A stretch of 11,044 nucleotides of DNA from an uncultured Lachnospiraceae bacterium (GCA_944376975.1 CALWEE010000038.1:1-11044), one strand, 5' to 3'; shown: positions 1-7,004, counted from the stretch's first letter. A program made the numbers and translations. Notes: generated by a model not told the origin, from the sequence alone.

Positions 1-290
1 GCCATTTTACGGGCTTCCCCGATCAGCTCGTAAGCCACCGGATGGATATCGCCCCGTTCCTGTTCCACGAAGATAAGGAAATCCTTCCACGTACTTTTGT
101 CGAAAGCATCCGCCTTCTGCTCAAAACGGATCGCGTTTTCCGGACAGAATCGCACGCACAGGCCGCAGGCCCGGCAGCTGTCGTTGACAACGATCCCCGA
201 ATCTCCCATGGTCAGGGCGTTGAAAGGACATTTTTCGATACATTTCCCGCAAAGCGAACACTTTTGCGGGTCAAATTTCAACAGATCCAT
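1..290 (-). CDS. etfA: Electron transfer flavoprotein alpha subunit with N-terminal 2x[4Fe-4S] ferredoxin domain (partial)
   Basis: Only the first 96 codons are present; the gene runs off the left edge. My translation starts MDLLKFDPQKCSLCGKC and has two CxxCxxCxxxCP clusters (Cys11/14/17/21 and Cys39/42/45/49), a bacterial two-[4Fe-4S] ferredoxin domain. The EtfA fold begins near residue 68 (WKDFLIFVEQERG, then HPVAYELIGEARKMA). Known of the family: this ferredoxin-EtfA architecture occurs in LctC of bifurcating lactate dehydrogenase and CarE of caffeyl-CoA reductase, where the clusters may carry electrons to or from ferredoxin. The start is fixed by an AGGAGGGG site that includes the stop codon of etfB, 12 nt upstream, so the two subunits are probably translationally coupled. 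The FAD-binding C-terminal domain and the partner dehydrogenase lie outside the window. Confidence in the family is high; the partner substrate is unknown. Confidence 0.93.
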   Translation of the reverse strand, partial: MDLLKFDPQKCSLCGKCIEKCPFNALTMGDSGIVVNDSCRACGLCVRFCPENAIRFEQKADAFDKSTWKDFLIFVEQERGDIHPVAYELIGEARKM

Positions 291-302
291 TCTTTTCCCC
301 TC

Positions 303-1091
303 CTATATGATCTTTTTGCCGGTAAGGATCCCGAATAAAGCGTCGGCTTTTTCTTCGGCGCTGCCTTTTAAATATACCTGTTTTTCCGCCGCGGGAGGAG
401 AAAACATACGCTCGACGGAAGTCGGTGAGCCCACCAGTCCGTAACGGCTCATATTTTTATCCGGCAGGTCTTCAAAACTCAAAACACGCACCGGCCGATC
501 TGCCGTGCTCCGTTTCAGCAGATAGGACGGCAGCCTTGGGACGCAGCTGTCTTTGTCCACCGTGATCACGCAAGGATAGGGGATCTCAGATACCTGGGTC
601 ACGCTGGCCAGATCCTGGCGGACAGTGACCGCGTGCTCATCGGCTTTGATGACTTCCGCCACCCAGGCCGCGTGGGGAATGCCCAAATGTTCGGCGATGG
701 CCGGACCTACCTGGGCCGTATCGCCGTCTGTCGTCTGGCGCCCGCAGATGATCAGATCCGCGCCGCCGATGACTTTGATGCCCTGCGTCAACGTATACGA
801 AGTAGCCAGCACATCCGCGCCGGCAAATTTTCTGTCGGATAAGATGACCGCGTCATCCGCTCCCATCGTGTACGCGTCACGCATCATCTCTTCCGCCTGG
901 GGCGGCCCCATGGTCAGGACCGTCACCGTTCCGCCCAAAGTTTCCCGGATACGCAGGGCCGTCTCAAGGGCGAACAGGTCATATGGATTCGTCCGTGTCT
1001 CTCCGGACATACGTTTCATAGCTCCGGTCTCCGGGTCGATCTCCACATTTGTACCCGCAGGGACCTGCTTCATACAAACAATCATTCTCAT
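303..1091 (-). CDS. etfB: Electron transfer flavoprotein beta subunit, bifurcating type
   Basis: A 262-residue protein of normal EtfB length, soluble and cytoplasmic, forming the heterodimer with EtfA encoded 12 nt downstream. It opens MRMIVCMKQVP, the typical EtfB start, followed by the NPYDLFALETALR helix. Residues near 116-130 (GRQTTDGDTAQVGP) match the nucleotide-binding loop of EtfB; in bifurcating Etfs this site holds a second FAD instead of AMP. The C-terminal extension that reaches around EtfA is present. A second ATG two codons in is possible, but the first gives the usual N-terminus; AAAGGAA lies about 10 nt upstream. The gene has its own promoter at 1156-1184 and is separated from malic enzyme by a terminator. 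Role: electron transfer between NADH, ferredoxin and a dehydrogenase encoded outside the window. The bifurcating assignment rests on the loop plus the ferredoxin domain of EtfA and is inference. Confidence 0.93.
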   Translation of the reverse strand: MRMIVCMKQVPAGTNVEIDPETGAMKRMSGETRTNPYDLFALETALRIRETLGGTVTVLTMGPPQAEEMMRDAYTMGADDAVILSDRKFAGADVLATSYTLTQGIKVIGGADLIICGRQTTDGDTAQVGPAIAEHLGIPHAAWVAEVIKADEHAVTVRQDLASVTQVSEIPYPCVITVDKDSCVPRLPSYLLKRSTADRPVRVLSFEDLPDKNMSRYGLVGSPTSVERMFSPPAAEKQVYLKGSAEEKADALFGILTGKKII

Positions 1092-1155
1092 CGTCTTCAG
1101 TTCCTTTATTTCATATTTTGCTTTTCTGCTTTAAACAGATAAAACACATAGTAAC

Positions 1156-1184
1156 AATATACCATCTCATGGCCGGATTGTCGA
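1156..1184 (-). promoter_or_regulatory. Sigma-A promoter of etfBA
   Basis: On the minus strand there is TCGACA (-35, bases 1179-1184), a 17-nt spacer and TATATT (-10, bases 1156-1161). Both hexamers match the consensus at five of six positions. Transcription would start near 1149, giving a leader of about 58 nt before etfB. It lies just downstream of the malic enzyme terminator, so etfBA can be expressed separately from the upstream pair. Confidence 0.75.
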
Positions 1185-1206
1185 GTTTTTTCTTTGTGAT
1201 ACAACG

Positions 1207-1238
1207 AAAAACTGCCGCGCAGGATGACTGCGCGGCAG
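1207..1238 (-). terminator. Rho-independent terminator after the malic enzyme gene
   Basis: A perfect 10-bp stem (1212-1221 with 1229-1238, CTGCCGCGCA and its complement) closes a 7-nt loop. Read on the minus strand it is followed at once by TTTTT. It lies 30 nt past the malic enzyme stop. The GC-rich stem and U-tract make it a strong terminator that ends the ldh2-malic enzyme transcript. Confidence 0.9.
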
Positions 1239-1267
1239 GATAAAACAAAGTATACGATCGCGGGATA

Positions 1268-2440
1268 TCAGATCCTGGCGACGCCGGTTTCTCTGGCGAC
1301 TTTCACGACAGCTTCCGCCACCGCCTGAGCCACTCTCTTGTCAAGAGCGGGCGCGATGATATTTTCTTCGCTGATCTCGTCATCCGGGATAAGAGACGCC
1401 AGCGCGAAAGATGTGGCCACCTTCATCTCTTCATTGATGCAGGTTGCCCGGCAGTCCAGAGCGCCCCGGAAGATACCCGGGAAGGCCAGAACGTTGTTGA
1501 TCTGGTTCGGGAAATCGGAACGGCCCGTTCCCACTACCCGCGCGCCTGCTTTCTTGGCCAGATCCGGCATGATCTCCGGCGTGGGGTTGGCCATCGGGAA
1601 CATGATGGCGTCTTTCGCCATGGATCTTACCATATCTTCCGTCACGATGTTGGGCGCGGATACACCGATAAATACATCGGCGCCTTTGAGCGCGTCTGCC
1701 AGCGTACCTTTCTGGTGTTCCAGATTGGTCACTTTCGCCACTTCTTCCTGAGCCGGGTTGTTGTTCGCGTCGCCTTCGCAGATGATGCCGAAGCGATCGC
1801 AGAAGGTCAGATGCTTAACGCCCATGTTCAGGAGATGTTTACCAATGGCGATACCGGCGGAACCGGCTCCGTTGATAACGACTTTCACGTCTCCCATGTC
1901 TTTTTTAACGACTTTCAGCGCGTTGATCAGCGCCGCGGCAACGACGATGGCCGTACCGTGCTGGTCGTCATGGAAGATCGGGATGTCGCAGATCTCTTTC
2001 AGCTTTCTTTCGATCTCAAAGCAGCGGGGAGCGGCGATATCCTCCAGGTTGATGCCGCCGAAGCTGCCGGAGATCAGGTATATGGTCCGGACGATCTCGT
2101 CCACGTCTTTTGATTTGATGCACAGCGGGAAAGCGTCCACGTCAGCGAACTCTTTGAACAGCGCGCATTTACCTTCCATAACCGGCATGCCGGCTTCCGG
2201 TCCGATATCGCCCAGTCCCAGGATCGCCGTACCGTCAGTGATAACAGCCACCAGGTTGGAACGGCGGGTCAGTTCGTAAGATTTGTTGATGTCTTTATTG
2301 ATCTCAAGACACGGTTCCGCTACGCCCGGTGTGTAGGCGAGGGAAAGGTCTTCTCTTGTCACTACGGGAACGCGGGAAACGACTTCGATCTTTCCGCCCC
2401 ATTCATAATGTTTTTTAAGTGATTCCTGTCTGATATCCAT
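1268..2440 (-). CDS. NAD(P)-dependent malic enzyme (malate dehydrogenase, oxaloacetate-decarboxylating)
   Basis: A 390-residue protein of the length of the short bacterial malic enzymes without a phosphotransacetylase domain. It catalyses oxidative decarboxylation of (S)-malate to pyruvate and CO2 with NAD(P)+ in the cytoplasm. Visible signatures: SLAYTPGVAEPC (catalytic Tyr36), VITDGTAILGLGDIGP (66-81), EGK with Lys91, metal ligands in NLEDI (Glu132, Asp133) and IFHDDQHGTA (Asp158), a Rossmann loop NGAGSAGIA (190-198), and GTGRSDFPNQINN (304-316). All catalytic residues look intact. Cofactor preference cannot be read with confidence; Asp215-Arg216 follow the second Rossmann strand. The start is 6 nt after the stop of the Ldh2 gene, and its GGGAGGA site lies inside the last codons of that gene, so translation is coupled. 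A strong terminator follows. It could feed pyruvate to the lactate/Etf chemistry suggested downstream. Confidence 0.96.
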   Translation of the reverse strand: MDIRQESLKKHYEWGGKIEVVSRVPVVTREDLSLAYTPGVAEPCLEINKDINKSYELTRRSNLVAVITDGTAILGLGDIGPEAGMPVMEGKCALFKEFADVDAFPLCIKSKDVDEIVRTIYLISGSFGGINLEDIAAPRCFEIERKLKEICDIPIFHDDQHGTAIVVAAALINALKVVKKDMGDVKVVINGAGSAGIAIGKHLLNMGVKHLTFCDRFGIICEGDANNNPAQEEVAKVTNLEHQKGTLADALKGADVFIGVSAPNIVTEDMVRSMAKDAIMFPMANPTPEIMPDLAKKAGARVVGTGRSDFPNQINNVLAFPGIFRGALDCRATCINEEMKVATSFALASLIPDDEISEENIIAPALDKRVAQAVAEAVVKVARETGVARI

Positions 2441-2446
2441 AGCCGA

Positions 2447-3559
2447 TCAGTCCTCCCACGGGAATGTGTACTGTGTCAGTTTCAGTTCATCACGGATCTG
2501 TGTGATCTCTTTCTGTACGGACTCATTGATCGGCACGCCATCCTTGCGGGCAAGACGTACAAGATATTCTTTTTCTCCGGCAGAGTAGATACGTTCAGCG
2601 CCCGGCGCTTTCTTGGACGCGCGTACGGAACGGATGATGTCGCCGGCTTTCTTTCTGCACACGTCTTCGCCAAGGAAGTGGTTCGTATCGATGGCGATGA
2701 AGAAATGGCCCAGATGATACGGAACTTTGTTGCCGTCCGCGTCTTTGCCGTCCAGAGCTTTGCCGTAATTGCCATCCTGAAGCGCCGCGGAGAGCAGTTC
2801 AACCGCCATGGCGTAGCCGTAGCCTTTGTATCCGCCCAGAGCTTCGCCGATGCCGCCCAACGGAGTCAGAGCCGCCGTGCCGTTGCGGATCATCTTGAGG
2901 GCCGCGCCTGCGTCGCCTTCAACCGGTTCGCCGTCCAGGCCGATGATCGTACCCGGAAGAACGTCTTTATGGATCCTTTCGTAATATTCAACTTTACCAT
3001 TCTGTGTAATGGAAGAAGCGCAGTCGATAAGGAAATCGAACGGTTCATCGGTGGGGATGCCGATGGTCAGCGGGTTCGTTCCGAACATGCCTTCCACGCC
3101 GAATGTGGGCGCTACAGACGGACGGGCGTTTGTACCGGTGATACCGATGCAGCCTTCTTTTGTCGCCATCGTTCCGTAATATCCGGCAATACCGTAATGG
3201 CAGGAATTACGTACGACTACCATGCCCATACCGTATTTTTTCGCTTTGTCGATCGCCATGCGCATCGCTTTGTAGCCGATAACCTGGCCCATGCCGTCAT
3301 GGCCGTCAACAACCGCTGTCGTTTCTGTTTCTTTAAGGATCTCAAAATTCGTTACCGGATTCTGGATGCCGTCTTTGATCCGGTCCAGATAGATCGGTTT
3401 AAAACGGTTTACACCATGAGATTCAATACCTCTTTTATCGGATTCAAGAAGAACATCGGTGCAGATTTCCGCATCCTCTCTCGGTATTCCGTAACCTACG
3501 AAAGCGTCTGTCACGAAATTCGTAATGGTTTCCCAATCCACAATGTTAGTTTTTGCCAT
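2447..3559 (-). CDS. Ldh2-family 2-hydroxyacid dehydrogenase (malate/L-lactate dehydrogenase type)
   Basis: A 370-residue member of the Ldh2/MdhII oxidoreductase family, which is unrelated to classical Rossmann LDH/MDH. Members reduce 2-oxoacids (oxaloacetate, pyruvate, ureidoglycolate, sulfopyruvate, delta1-piperideine-2-carboxylate) with NAD(P)H. Signatures: KRGIESHGVNRF with catalytic His48, VVVRNSCHYGIAGYYG (His121), TNARPSVAPTFG followed by GMFGTNPLTIGIP, and GGYKGYGYAMAVELLSA (242-258). Upstream in-frame ATG codons at 3607 are rejected: the ATG at 3559 has AAGGAGG 8 nt before it. The slightly long C-terminus ends FPWED, and its codons contain the ribosome binding site of malic enzyme. 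The pairing with malic enzyme suggests malate as substrate, but lactate is equally possible given the neighbouring Etf genes; substrate cannot be settled from sequence. Strong promoter at 3671-3699 with a leader of about 105 nt. Confidence 0.93.
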   Translation of the reverse strand: MAKTNIVDWETITNFVTDAFVGYGIPREDAEICTDVLLESDKRGIESHGVNRFKPIYLDRIKDGIQNPVTNFEILKETETTAVVDGHDGMGQVIGYKAMRMAIDKAKKYGMGMVVVRNSCHYGIAGYYGTMATKEGCIGITGTNARPSVAPTFGVEGMFGTNPLTIGIPTDEPFDFLIDCASSITQNGKVEYYERIHKDVLPGTIIGLDGEPVEGDAGAALKMIRNGTAALTPLGGIGEALGGYKGYGYAMAVELLSAALQDGNYGKALDGKDADGNKVPYHLGHFFIAIDTNHFLGEDVCRKKAGDIIRSVRASKKAPGAERIYSAGEKEYLVRLARKDGVPINESVQKEITQIRDELKLTQYTFPWED

Positions 3560-3575
3560 TTCTTTTTCCTCCTTG

Positions 3576-3625
3576 ACTTTGTTTAAAAAATAAAAAACGA
3601 AAAACAAAAGATCTCGTGATCCTTT
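3576..3625 (-). promoter_or_regulatory. Weak hairpin plus long U-rich run in the ldh2 leader
   Basis: In the leader RNA, AAAGGAUC (3618-3625) can pair with GAUCUUUU (3606-3613) around a 4-nt loop, with one G-U pair. About 30 nt follow that are almost all U (TTGTTTTTCG, TTTTTTATTTTTT). This is the layout of an intrinsic terminator between the promoter and the ribosome binding site, but the stem is short and AU-rich. It may be an attenuator or merely a low-structure AU-rich leader. Confidence 0.35.
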
Positions 3626-3670
3626 ATTCTCCGTTTCTCCAGTCTCAACGAAAGATATTCATTTGTTTAC

Positions 3671-3699
3671 ATTCTACAATACCCGCGCGCAAAAGTCAA
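3671..3699 (-). promoter_or_regulatory. Strong sigma-A promoter of the ldh2-malic enzyme operon
   Basis: On the minus strand there is TTGACT (-35, 3694-3699), exactly 17 nt, then TAGAAT (-10, 3671-3676). Each hexamer has five of six consensus bases. Predicted start is near 3664, leaving about 105 nt of leader. The 93 nt between this promoter and the stop of the upstream nuclease-like gene hold GC-rich palindromes (for example GGCGCGCC, and CCGGA/TCCGG at 3735-3751) but no T-tract. Confidence 0.88.
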
Positions 3700-3792
3700 T
3701 ATATTTTTATGATTATGTCAAAGTCGGCCGCCGTCCGGACAGGATTTCCGGCAATATCACCGAGCCGGCCCGGCGCGCCCTTCGTTTTCCCT

Positions 3793-4563
3793 TTATCCTT
3801 CAAGGAAACCCATATATTCATCAAACAGGTTGAACAGCATATCGCCGGAACAGACCGGAAGTTCCGCCCCTGTATCGCCCAGCGGCGCGTAGCGGTAAAG
3901 ATCTTCGGCCCGGGTCAGGACAAGCGCCGGGATCACGTCATAGTCCGGCCCGAAGACCACTTCCATATATTCGGTATATTTTGCCGCCTGAAGGACTTCT
4001 TCCGGGTCGATCCTGTCTTTCATCTTAAATTCCAGGGAAAAGACCTTATCTTCCGTGACGACCAGCACGTCCGCGTAAATGCGGATATATCTGGCGCGGT
4101 TTATCCGAAGTTCAAAAGCGATCTCCCAGTCCGGCCGCAGCGCCGGCCCCAGATCGTCAAGCAATCCCTCCATGACTTTCCGGCAGTCTTTAAAGGAATG
4201 GAATAGTCCCCGCGTATCGTTCAGGTTCCGCCCGATCCGCCGGCAGCCTTCCAGCATGGCGGCGAACCATTCTTCTTCCGAAAGTTCCAGAAATTCCCCG
4301 ACCGTGGCGTAAAAGGCGCAAAAATCTCCCAGGCCGATATGGGGGCGGCTCTGCCGGATCAGGCCATGCCAGAGAAAATCATCGTCTCTGTAACACAACT
4401 CTTTCATAAATGGCGCTTTATACAGATACCGGTTGACCGTGGTCCTGTCGGCGCCCACCCGGGCGGCGATGTCCTTCGCTTTGATGCCGTCCCGGCCGCA
4501 TATGGCCCTGTATACGGCTCTTTCCAGCCTGTCTGTCCGGTAAAGTGAAACCTGTTCTTTCAT
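3793..4563 (-). CDS. HTH-domain protein fused to a PD-(D/E)XK nuclease-like domain, function unknown
   Basis: A 256-residue protein. Residues 14-50 form a winged-helix-type HTH (LERAVYRAI, then IKAKDIAARVGADRTTVNRYLY). The C-terminal half has the active-site pattern of the PD-(D/E)XK superfamily: a preceding Glu151, Asp165 in RIYADVLVV, Glu178-x-Lys180 in VFSLEFKM, and a RecB/Cas4-like QxxxY (Gln192 to Tyr196, QAAKY). All four elements are in the right order and spacing for a functional nuclease core, but catalysis is inference. The middle region (60-140) is helical and unrecognised. I chose the ATG at 4563, which has GAGG 6 nt before it; longer in-frame starts overlap the previous gene and lack a site. 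It sits 13 nt after the DUF4317 gene, so the two form an operon. It could be a DNA-binding nuclease, a restriction-like or defence factor, or a regulator built on an inactive nuclease fold. Confidence 0.85.
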   Translation of the reverse strand: MKEQVSLYRTDRLERAVYRAICGRDGIKAKDIAARVGADRTTVNRYLYKAPFMKELCYRDDDFLWHGLIRQSRPHIGLGDFCAFYATVGEFLELSEEEWFAAMLEGCRRIGRNLNDTRGLFHSFKDCRKVMEGLLDDLGPALRPDWEIAFELRINRARYIRIYADVLVVTEDKVFSLEFKMKDRIDPEEVLQAAKYTEYMEVVFGPDYDVIPALVLTRAEDLYRYAPLGDTGAELPVCSGDMLFNLFDEYMGFLEG

Positions 4564-4576
4564 AACCATCCTCTTT

Positions 4577-5224
4577 TTATGACTTCTGGTCATCCTTGTC
4601 GTTCCCGCCATTTAGCAGCCAGTCTTTCATCTCCCGGAAAGCTCCGGGCTGTTCCTGATATACGAGGATACATTCCGGATCGGACGTCCTGTTTTTAAAC
4701 GCCGGATACACAAACCCGAACTTCGGTCTGCCCGGCTCATATTCCCCTTCCAGCGGACTGACGGCGCAGATCAGATACGTATAGACTTCTTCCGACCCTT
4801 CCATCCATTCCTTATCGCTTCCCTTGACCGGTATGTCGTACTGTCCGAAAATAAAGAAAAGGCCGAAGGGATAGCCCGGGCAGAACCGTTCTCCGGCCAC
4901 TTCATAAAACACTTCCGCGAGCGCGTCGTTTTTCAGGCCGGATTCCATGATGCCGTCCAAAAGCTGCCACACGTCTCCCGCCCTTCTTTCCCGGAAAGGG
5001 ATGGGATGATCGGTGAGCTGGTCGTTGGTCCGAGATAAAAGCAGCGTCCGGGCAAGCTCCAGATTCTTTTTCCGGTCGGCCGCTGTCAGGTTCAGGAAAT
5101 GGGTATTGAACGTGCCGTCTATAAACCCTTCCGCGTCAAAATAGGCTCCGGCGATCCTCTGAGCGGACGATCGGGCCGGCGTCATCCTTCTGGTCAGTTC
5201 AAGCATGTCTTCCCGATAGATCAT
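4577..5224 (-). CDS. DUF4317-family protein (short form), function unknown
   Basis: A 215-residue cytoplasmic protein without signal peptide. From memory of the family, it resembles the first half of DUF4317 proteins of Clostridia: an N-terminal LTRRMTPARSSAQRIAGAYF segment, GTFNTHFLNL (37-46), SEEVYTYLICAVSP (144-157) and GFVYPAFKNRTSDPECILVY (170-189). Family members I recall continue for well over 100 residues after this point, whereas this protein ends at DWLLNGGNDKDDQKS, so it is a natural short form or truncated. The role of the family is unknown. The start at 5224 is supported by GGAGG 9 nt upstream; longer starts read into the promoter. Its own extended -10 promoter lies at 5257-5265 and the HTH/nuclease-like gene follows 13 nt after its stop, suggesting the two proteins act together. 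Confidence 0.85.
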   Translation of the reverse strand: MIYREDMLELTRRMTPARSSAQRIAGAYFDAEGFIDGTFNTHFLNLTAADRKKNLELARTLLLSRTNDQLTDHPIPFRERRAGDVWQLLDGIMESGLKNDALAEVFYEVAGERFCPGYPFGLFFIFGQYDIPVKGSDKEWMEGSEEVYTYLICAVSPLEGEYEPGRPKFGFVYPAFKNRTSDPECILVYQEQPGAFREMKDWLLNGGNDKDDQKS

Positions 5225-5256
5225 CGATCGTTTCCTCCGTATTTCGTGATACATGC

Positions 5257-5265
5257 AGTATACCA
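5257..5265 (-). promoter_or_regulatory. Extended -10 promoter of the DUF4317-nuclease operon
   Basis: Minus strand TGGTATACT is a TGn extended -10 with TATACT (5257-5262), 32 nt before the start codon. The matching -35 position (5280-5285, TGTACC) is poor, as is common for extended -10 promoters. It lies within 30 nt of the stop of the zinc-finger gene. Confidence 0.6.
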
Positions 5266-5290
5266 CAAACAGCGGCGCAGGTACACTTTT

Positions 5291-5920
5291 TCAGCAGACG
5301 GACAGGGCTTTCATTGAAGGATCCTGTTTTTCTATCAGGTTGAACAGGACGTCTACCCTGTGCCGGGCCGCCCGTTTCGCCCTTCTTTCCGCCTGCCGGT
5401 AATACATTTTCTGCCGGGCGGTATGCTGGGGAAGCTTCCGGTAATCTTCCCGGATGATCTTTTTCGCCTTATCATGGGCCGTGATGTAGTTGATCAGTTT
5501 GTCGATGGACGAAGTCGGCTTCACATCCATCTGTCGGTGGAACGCTCCGGCCGCCGCCTGTTCCAGCGACATATCACCGTCATAGACATTCCGGTGCCAA
5601 AGCGCGTACATGTCGGTCTTTTTCCATACGCAGATCTTCCAGCACCCGATATCGGTGCGCACATACGCCGCGTCGGTCCTTTTTTCATAATCAATGGAAA
5701 TATCCTGCTGCCGTCTCAGCCCGGCGATGGACGTGTTCATCCGCAGTTCGCCCCGCACGCCGCCGCAATACCGGCAAGGCCGGGCGTTTACTCCCCAAAG
5801 ATCCTTCCATGCCAAGGACATCTTCCGTTCCGGTTTTATCCTGTTCGCGTAAAAACATCCCGGTTTATGATAGATCAACTCGCCTTTTTTATGACTCTTA
5901 CTTACTATGATCGTACACAT
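5291..5920 (-). CDS. Ada-like zinc-finger protein, function unknown
   Basis: A 209-residue protein. The N-terminus carries His18-x3-Cys22 (IYHKPGCFYANRIKPE) and Cys49-x2-Cys52 (NARPCRYCGG), closely resembling the metal-binding domain of Ada (HRPGC...RPCKRC); it probably holds one Zn2+. The middle has a beta-rich stretch (KICVWKKTDMYALWHRN) and a segment FHRQMDVKPTSSIDKLINYI. The C-terminus (165-205) is a basic helix rich in Arg, Lys and Gln, plausible for nucleic-acid contact. No alkyltransferase or methyltransferase active site is seen. The start at 5920 follows AAGGGGGA by 7 nt. The 23-bp motif at 5965-5987 lies 44 nt upstream of the start, directly after the WYL gene, so WYL control is likely. 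I recall similar hypothetical proteins in Lachnospiraceae but no assigned function. Confidence 0.8.
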   Translation of the reverse strand: MCTIIVSKSHKKGELIYHKPGCFYANRIKPERKMSLAWKDLWGVNARPCRYCGGVRGELRMNTSIAGLRRQQDISIDYEKRTDAAYVRTDIGCWKICVWKKTDMYALWHRNVYDGDMSLEQAAAGAFHRQMDVKPTSSIDKLINYITAHDKAKKIIREDYRKLPQHTARQKMYYRQAERRAKRAARHRVDVLFNLIEKQDPSMKALSVC

Positions 5921-5964
5921 ACCCTTATCCCCCTTTATTGATGATGAAGACAGGATATACAGGT

Positions 5965-5987
5965 ACGTGTCCTATAAAAATACCACC
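5965..5987 (-). promoter_or_regulatory. Candidate operator, copy 1 of a 23-bp repeated motif
   Basis: Minus strand reads GGTGGTATTTTTAT, A, GGACACGT. It matches the copy at 7519-7541 at 21 of 23 positions in the same orientation. It begins 7 bases past the WYL gene stop and ends 44 nt before the zinc-finger gene start. No good -35/-10 pair is seen around it, so it may be bound by an activator or be part of an unusual promoter. Confidence 0.6.
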
Positions 5988-5993
5988 TGCGTT

Positions 5994-6989
5994 TTACGGT
6001 TCCCCGTACTGGGCAAGCAGCCGTTGGCCTTCGGCACGCATCTGCCGGATAACGGTATCCGGTCCAAGGATCTTTACTTTTTCTCCAAGAGAAAAGACCC
6101 AACCCAAAAACTGACGGCTGACCATGACCCTGACGTTCACGGTGAAATGACCGTCTCCCGCCGGGATCAGGATCACGTCTTTCCCAAAACGGTCGATGAT
6201 CACGCCGGCCAGGCTATCCTCCACCAAAAGCTTCACGTCCTGTTCCTCGCCGCCGAACATGCCGAAACTTTTTTTCGCGTACTCCGCCATGTCCAGCTTC
6301 CGGAAATGTTCCCTGCCTTCTCTTGTCTCGTCTGTCATGCGGATATGGAGCATCTTATCGACCCGGTAATGGCGGATCTCGCCCGCCTGCGCGTCAAAGC
6401 CTACCAGATAATAATTTTCATCGTCCCAGGACAATCCCCAGGGGCTGACGCGATAATACGCTCCGTCCCGCCGCAGCTTCATTTCTTTTTTCACGTTCCA
6501 CTGATAATACTGAAATTCGATCTTCCTGTTTTCCGATATGGCGTTGTGGATGGCATCCACCGTGTAATAGATGCTTTCATTCATCGTCTTGATCCGGCCG
6601 GATACAAAAACCTGTCGCTGAAGTTTCTGCGCCTCGTACTTGCTGACCAGTTTTTCCAGCTTATGGATCAGCGCGTTGGACTTTTTTTCCGTGATAAACT
6701 TGGACGACTGGATCGCGTCCACCAAAAGCTTCAGTTCCGGAAGTTCAAACGGGCGGCTGATCACGTGATAATGATAGCCTTTACCGGCAGGTTCGCCTTC
6801 CACTTCGATACCAAGTATTTCCAGATCCCTCAGATCCTGATAGACGCTCTTCCGGTCCGCGGTGACACCGCAGCCCTCCAGCGCCTTTACGATCTCAGGC
6901 ATGGTGATATAATGTTCCTCGTCTGTCTGCTCCAGCATGATCTGGGCCAGACGATACAGCTTAAACTTCTGATTTGTTCCTTTGGGCAT
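5994..6989 (-). CDS. WYL-domain transcriptional regulator (YafY/PafC-like)
   Basis: A 331-residue regulator with the full three-part layout. Residues 8-65 form an N-terminal winged helix of the HTH_11 type (YITMPEIVKALEGCGVTADRKSVYQDLRDLEILGIEV); a linker follows; the WYL ligand-sensing domain lies around 140-215 with the signature VSPWGLSWDDENYYLVGFD (181-199); a WCX-like C-terminal domain spans about 250-325. WYL proteins are cytoplasmic regulators, some responding to single-stranded DNA or nucleotides, and are frequent beside phage-defence and DNA-damage genes. The start at 6989 has AAAGGAGG 8 nt upstream. Its promoter (-10 at 7021-7026) overlaps the end of the HIRAN gene, and a 6+5+6 palindrome (7005-7021) covers the predicted start of transcription, suggesting autoregulation. 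Likely target: the 23-bp motif upstream of both flanking genes. Confidence 0.93.
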   Translation of the reverse strand: MPKGTNQKFKLYRLAQIMLEQTDEEHYITMPEIVKALEGCGVTADRKSVYQDLRDLEILGIEVEGEPAGKGYHYHVISRPFELPELKLLVDAIQSSKFITEKKSNALIHKLEKLVSKYEAQKLQRQVFVSGRIKTMNESIYYTVDAIHNAISENRKIEFQYYQWNVKKEMKLRRDGAYYRVSPWGLSWDDENYYLVGFDAQAGEIRHYRVDKMLHIRMTDETREGREHFRKLDMAEYAKKSFGMFGGEEQDVKLLVEDSLAGVIIDRFGKDVILIPAGDGHFTVNVRVMVSRQFLGWVFSLGEKVKILGPDTVIRQMRAEGQRLLAQYGEP

Positions 6990-7004
6990 GCCGCGCGCCT
7001 CCTT

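Noticed and set aside
2678..3586. A 302-codon plus-strand ORF opposite the Ldh2 gene
   Set aside because: The minus-strand Ldh2 protein is unmistakable; the opposite frame is a compositional shadow.
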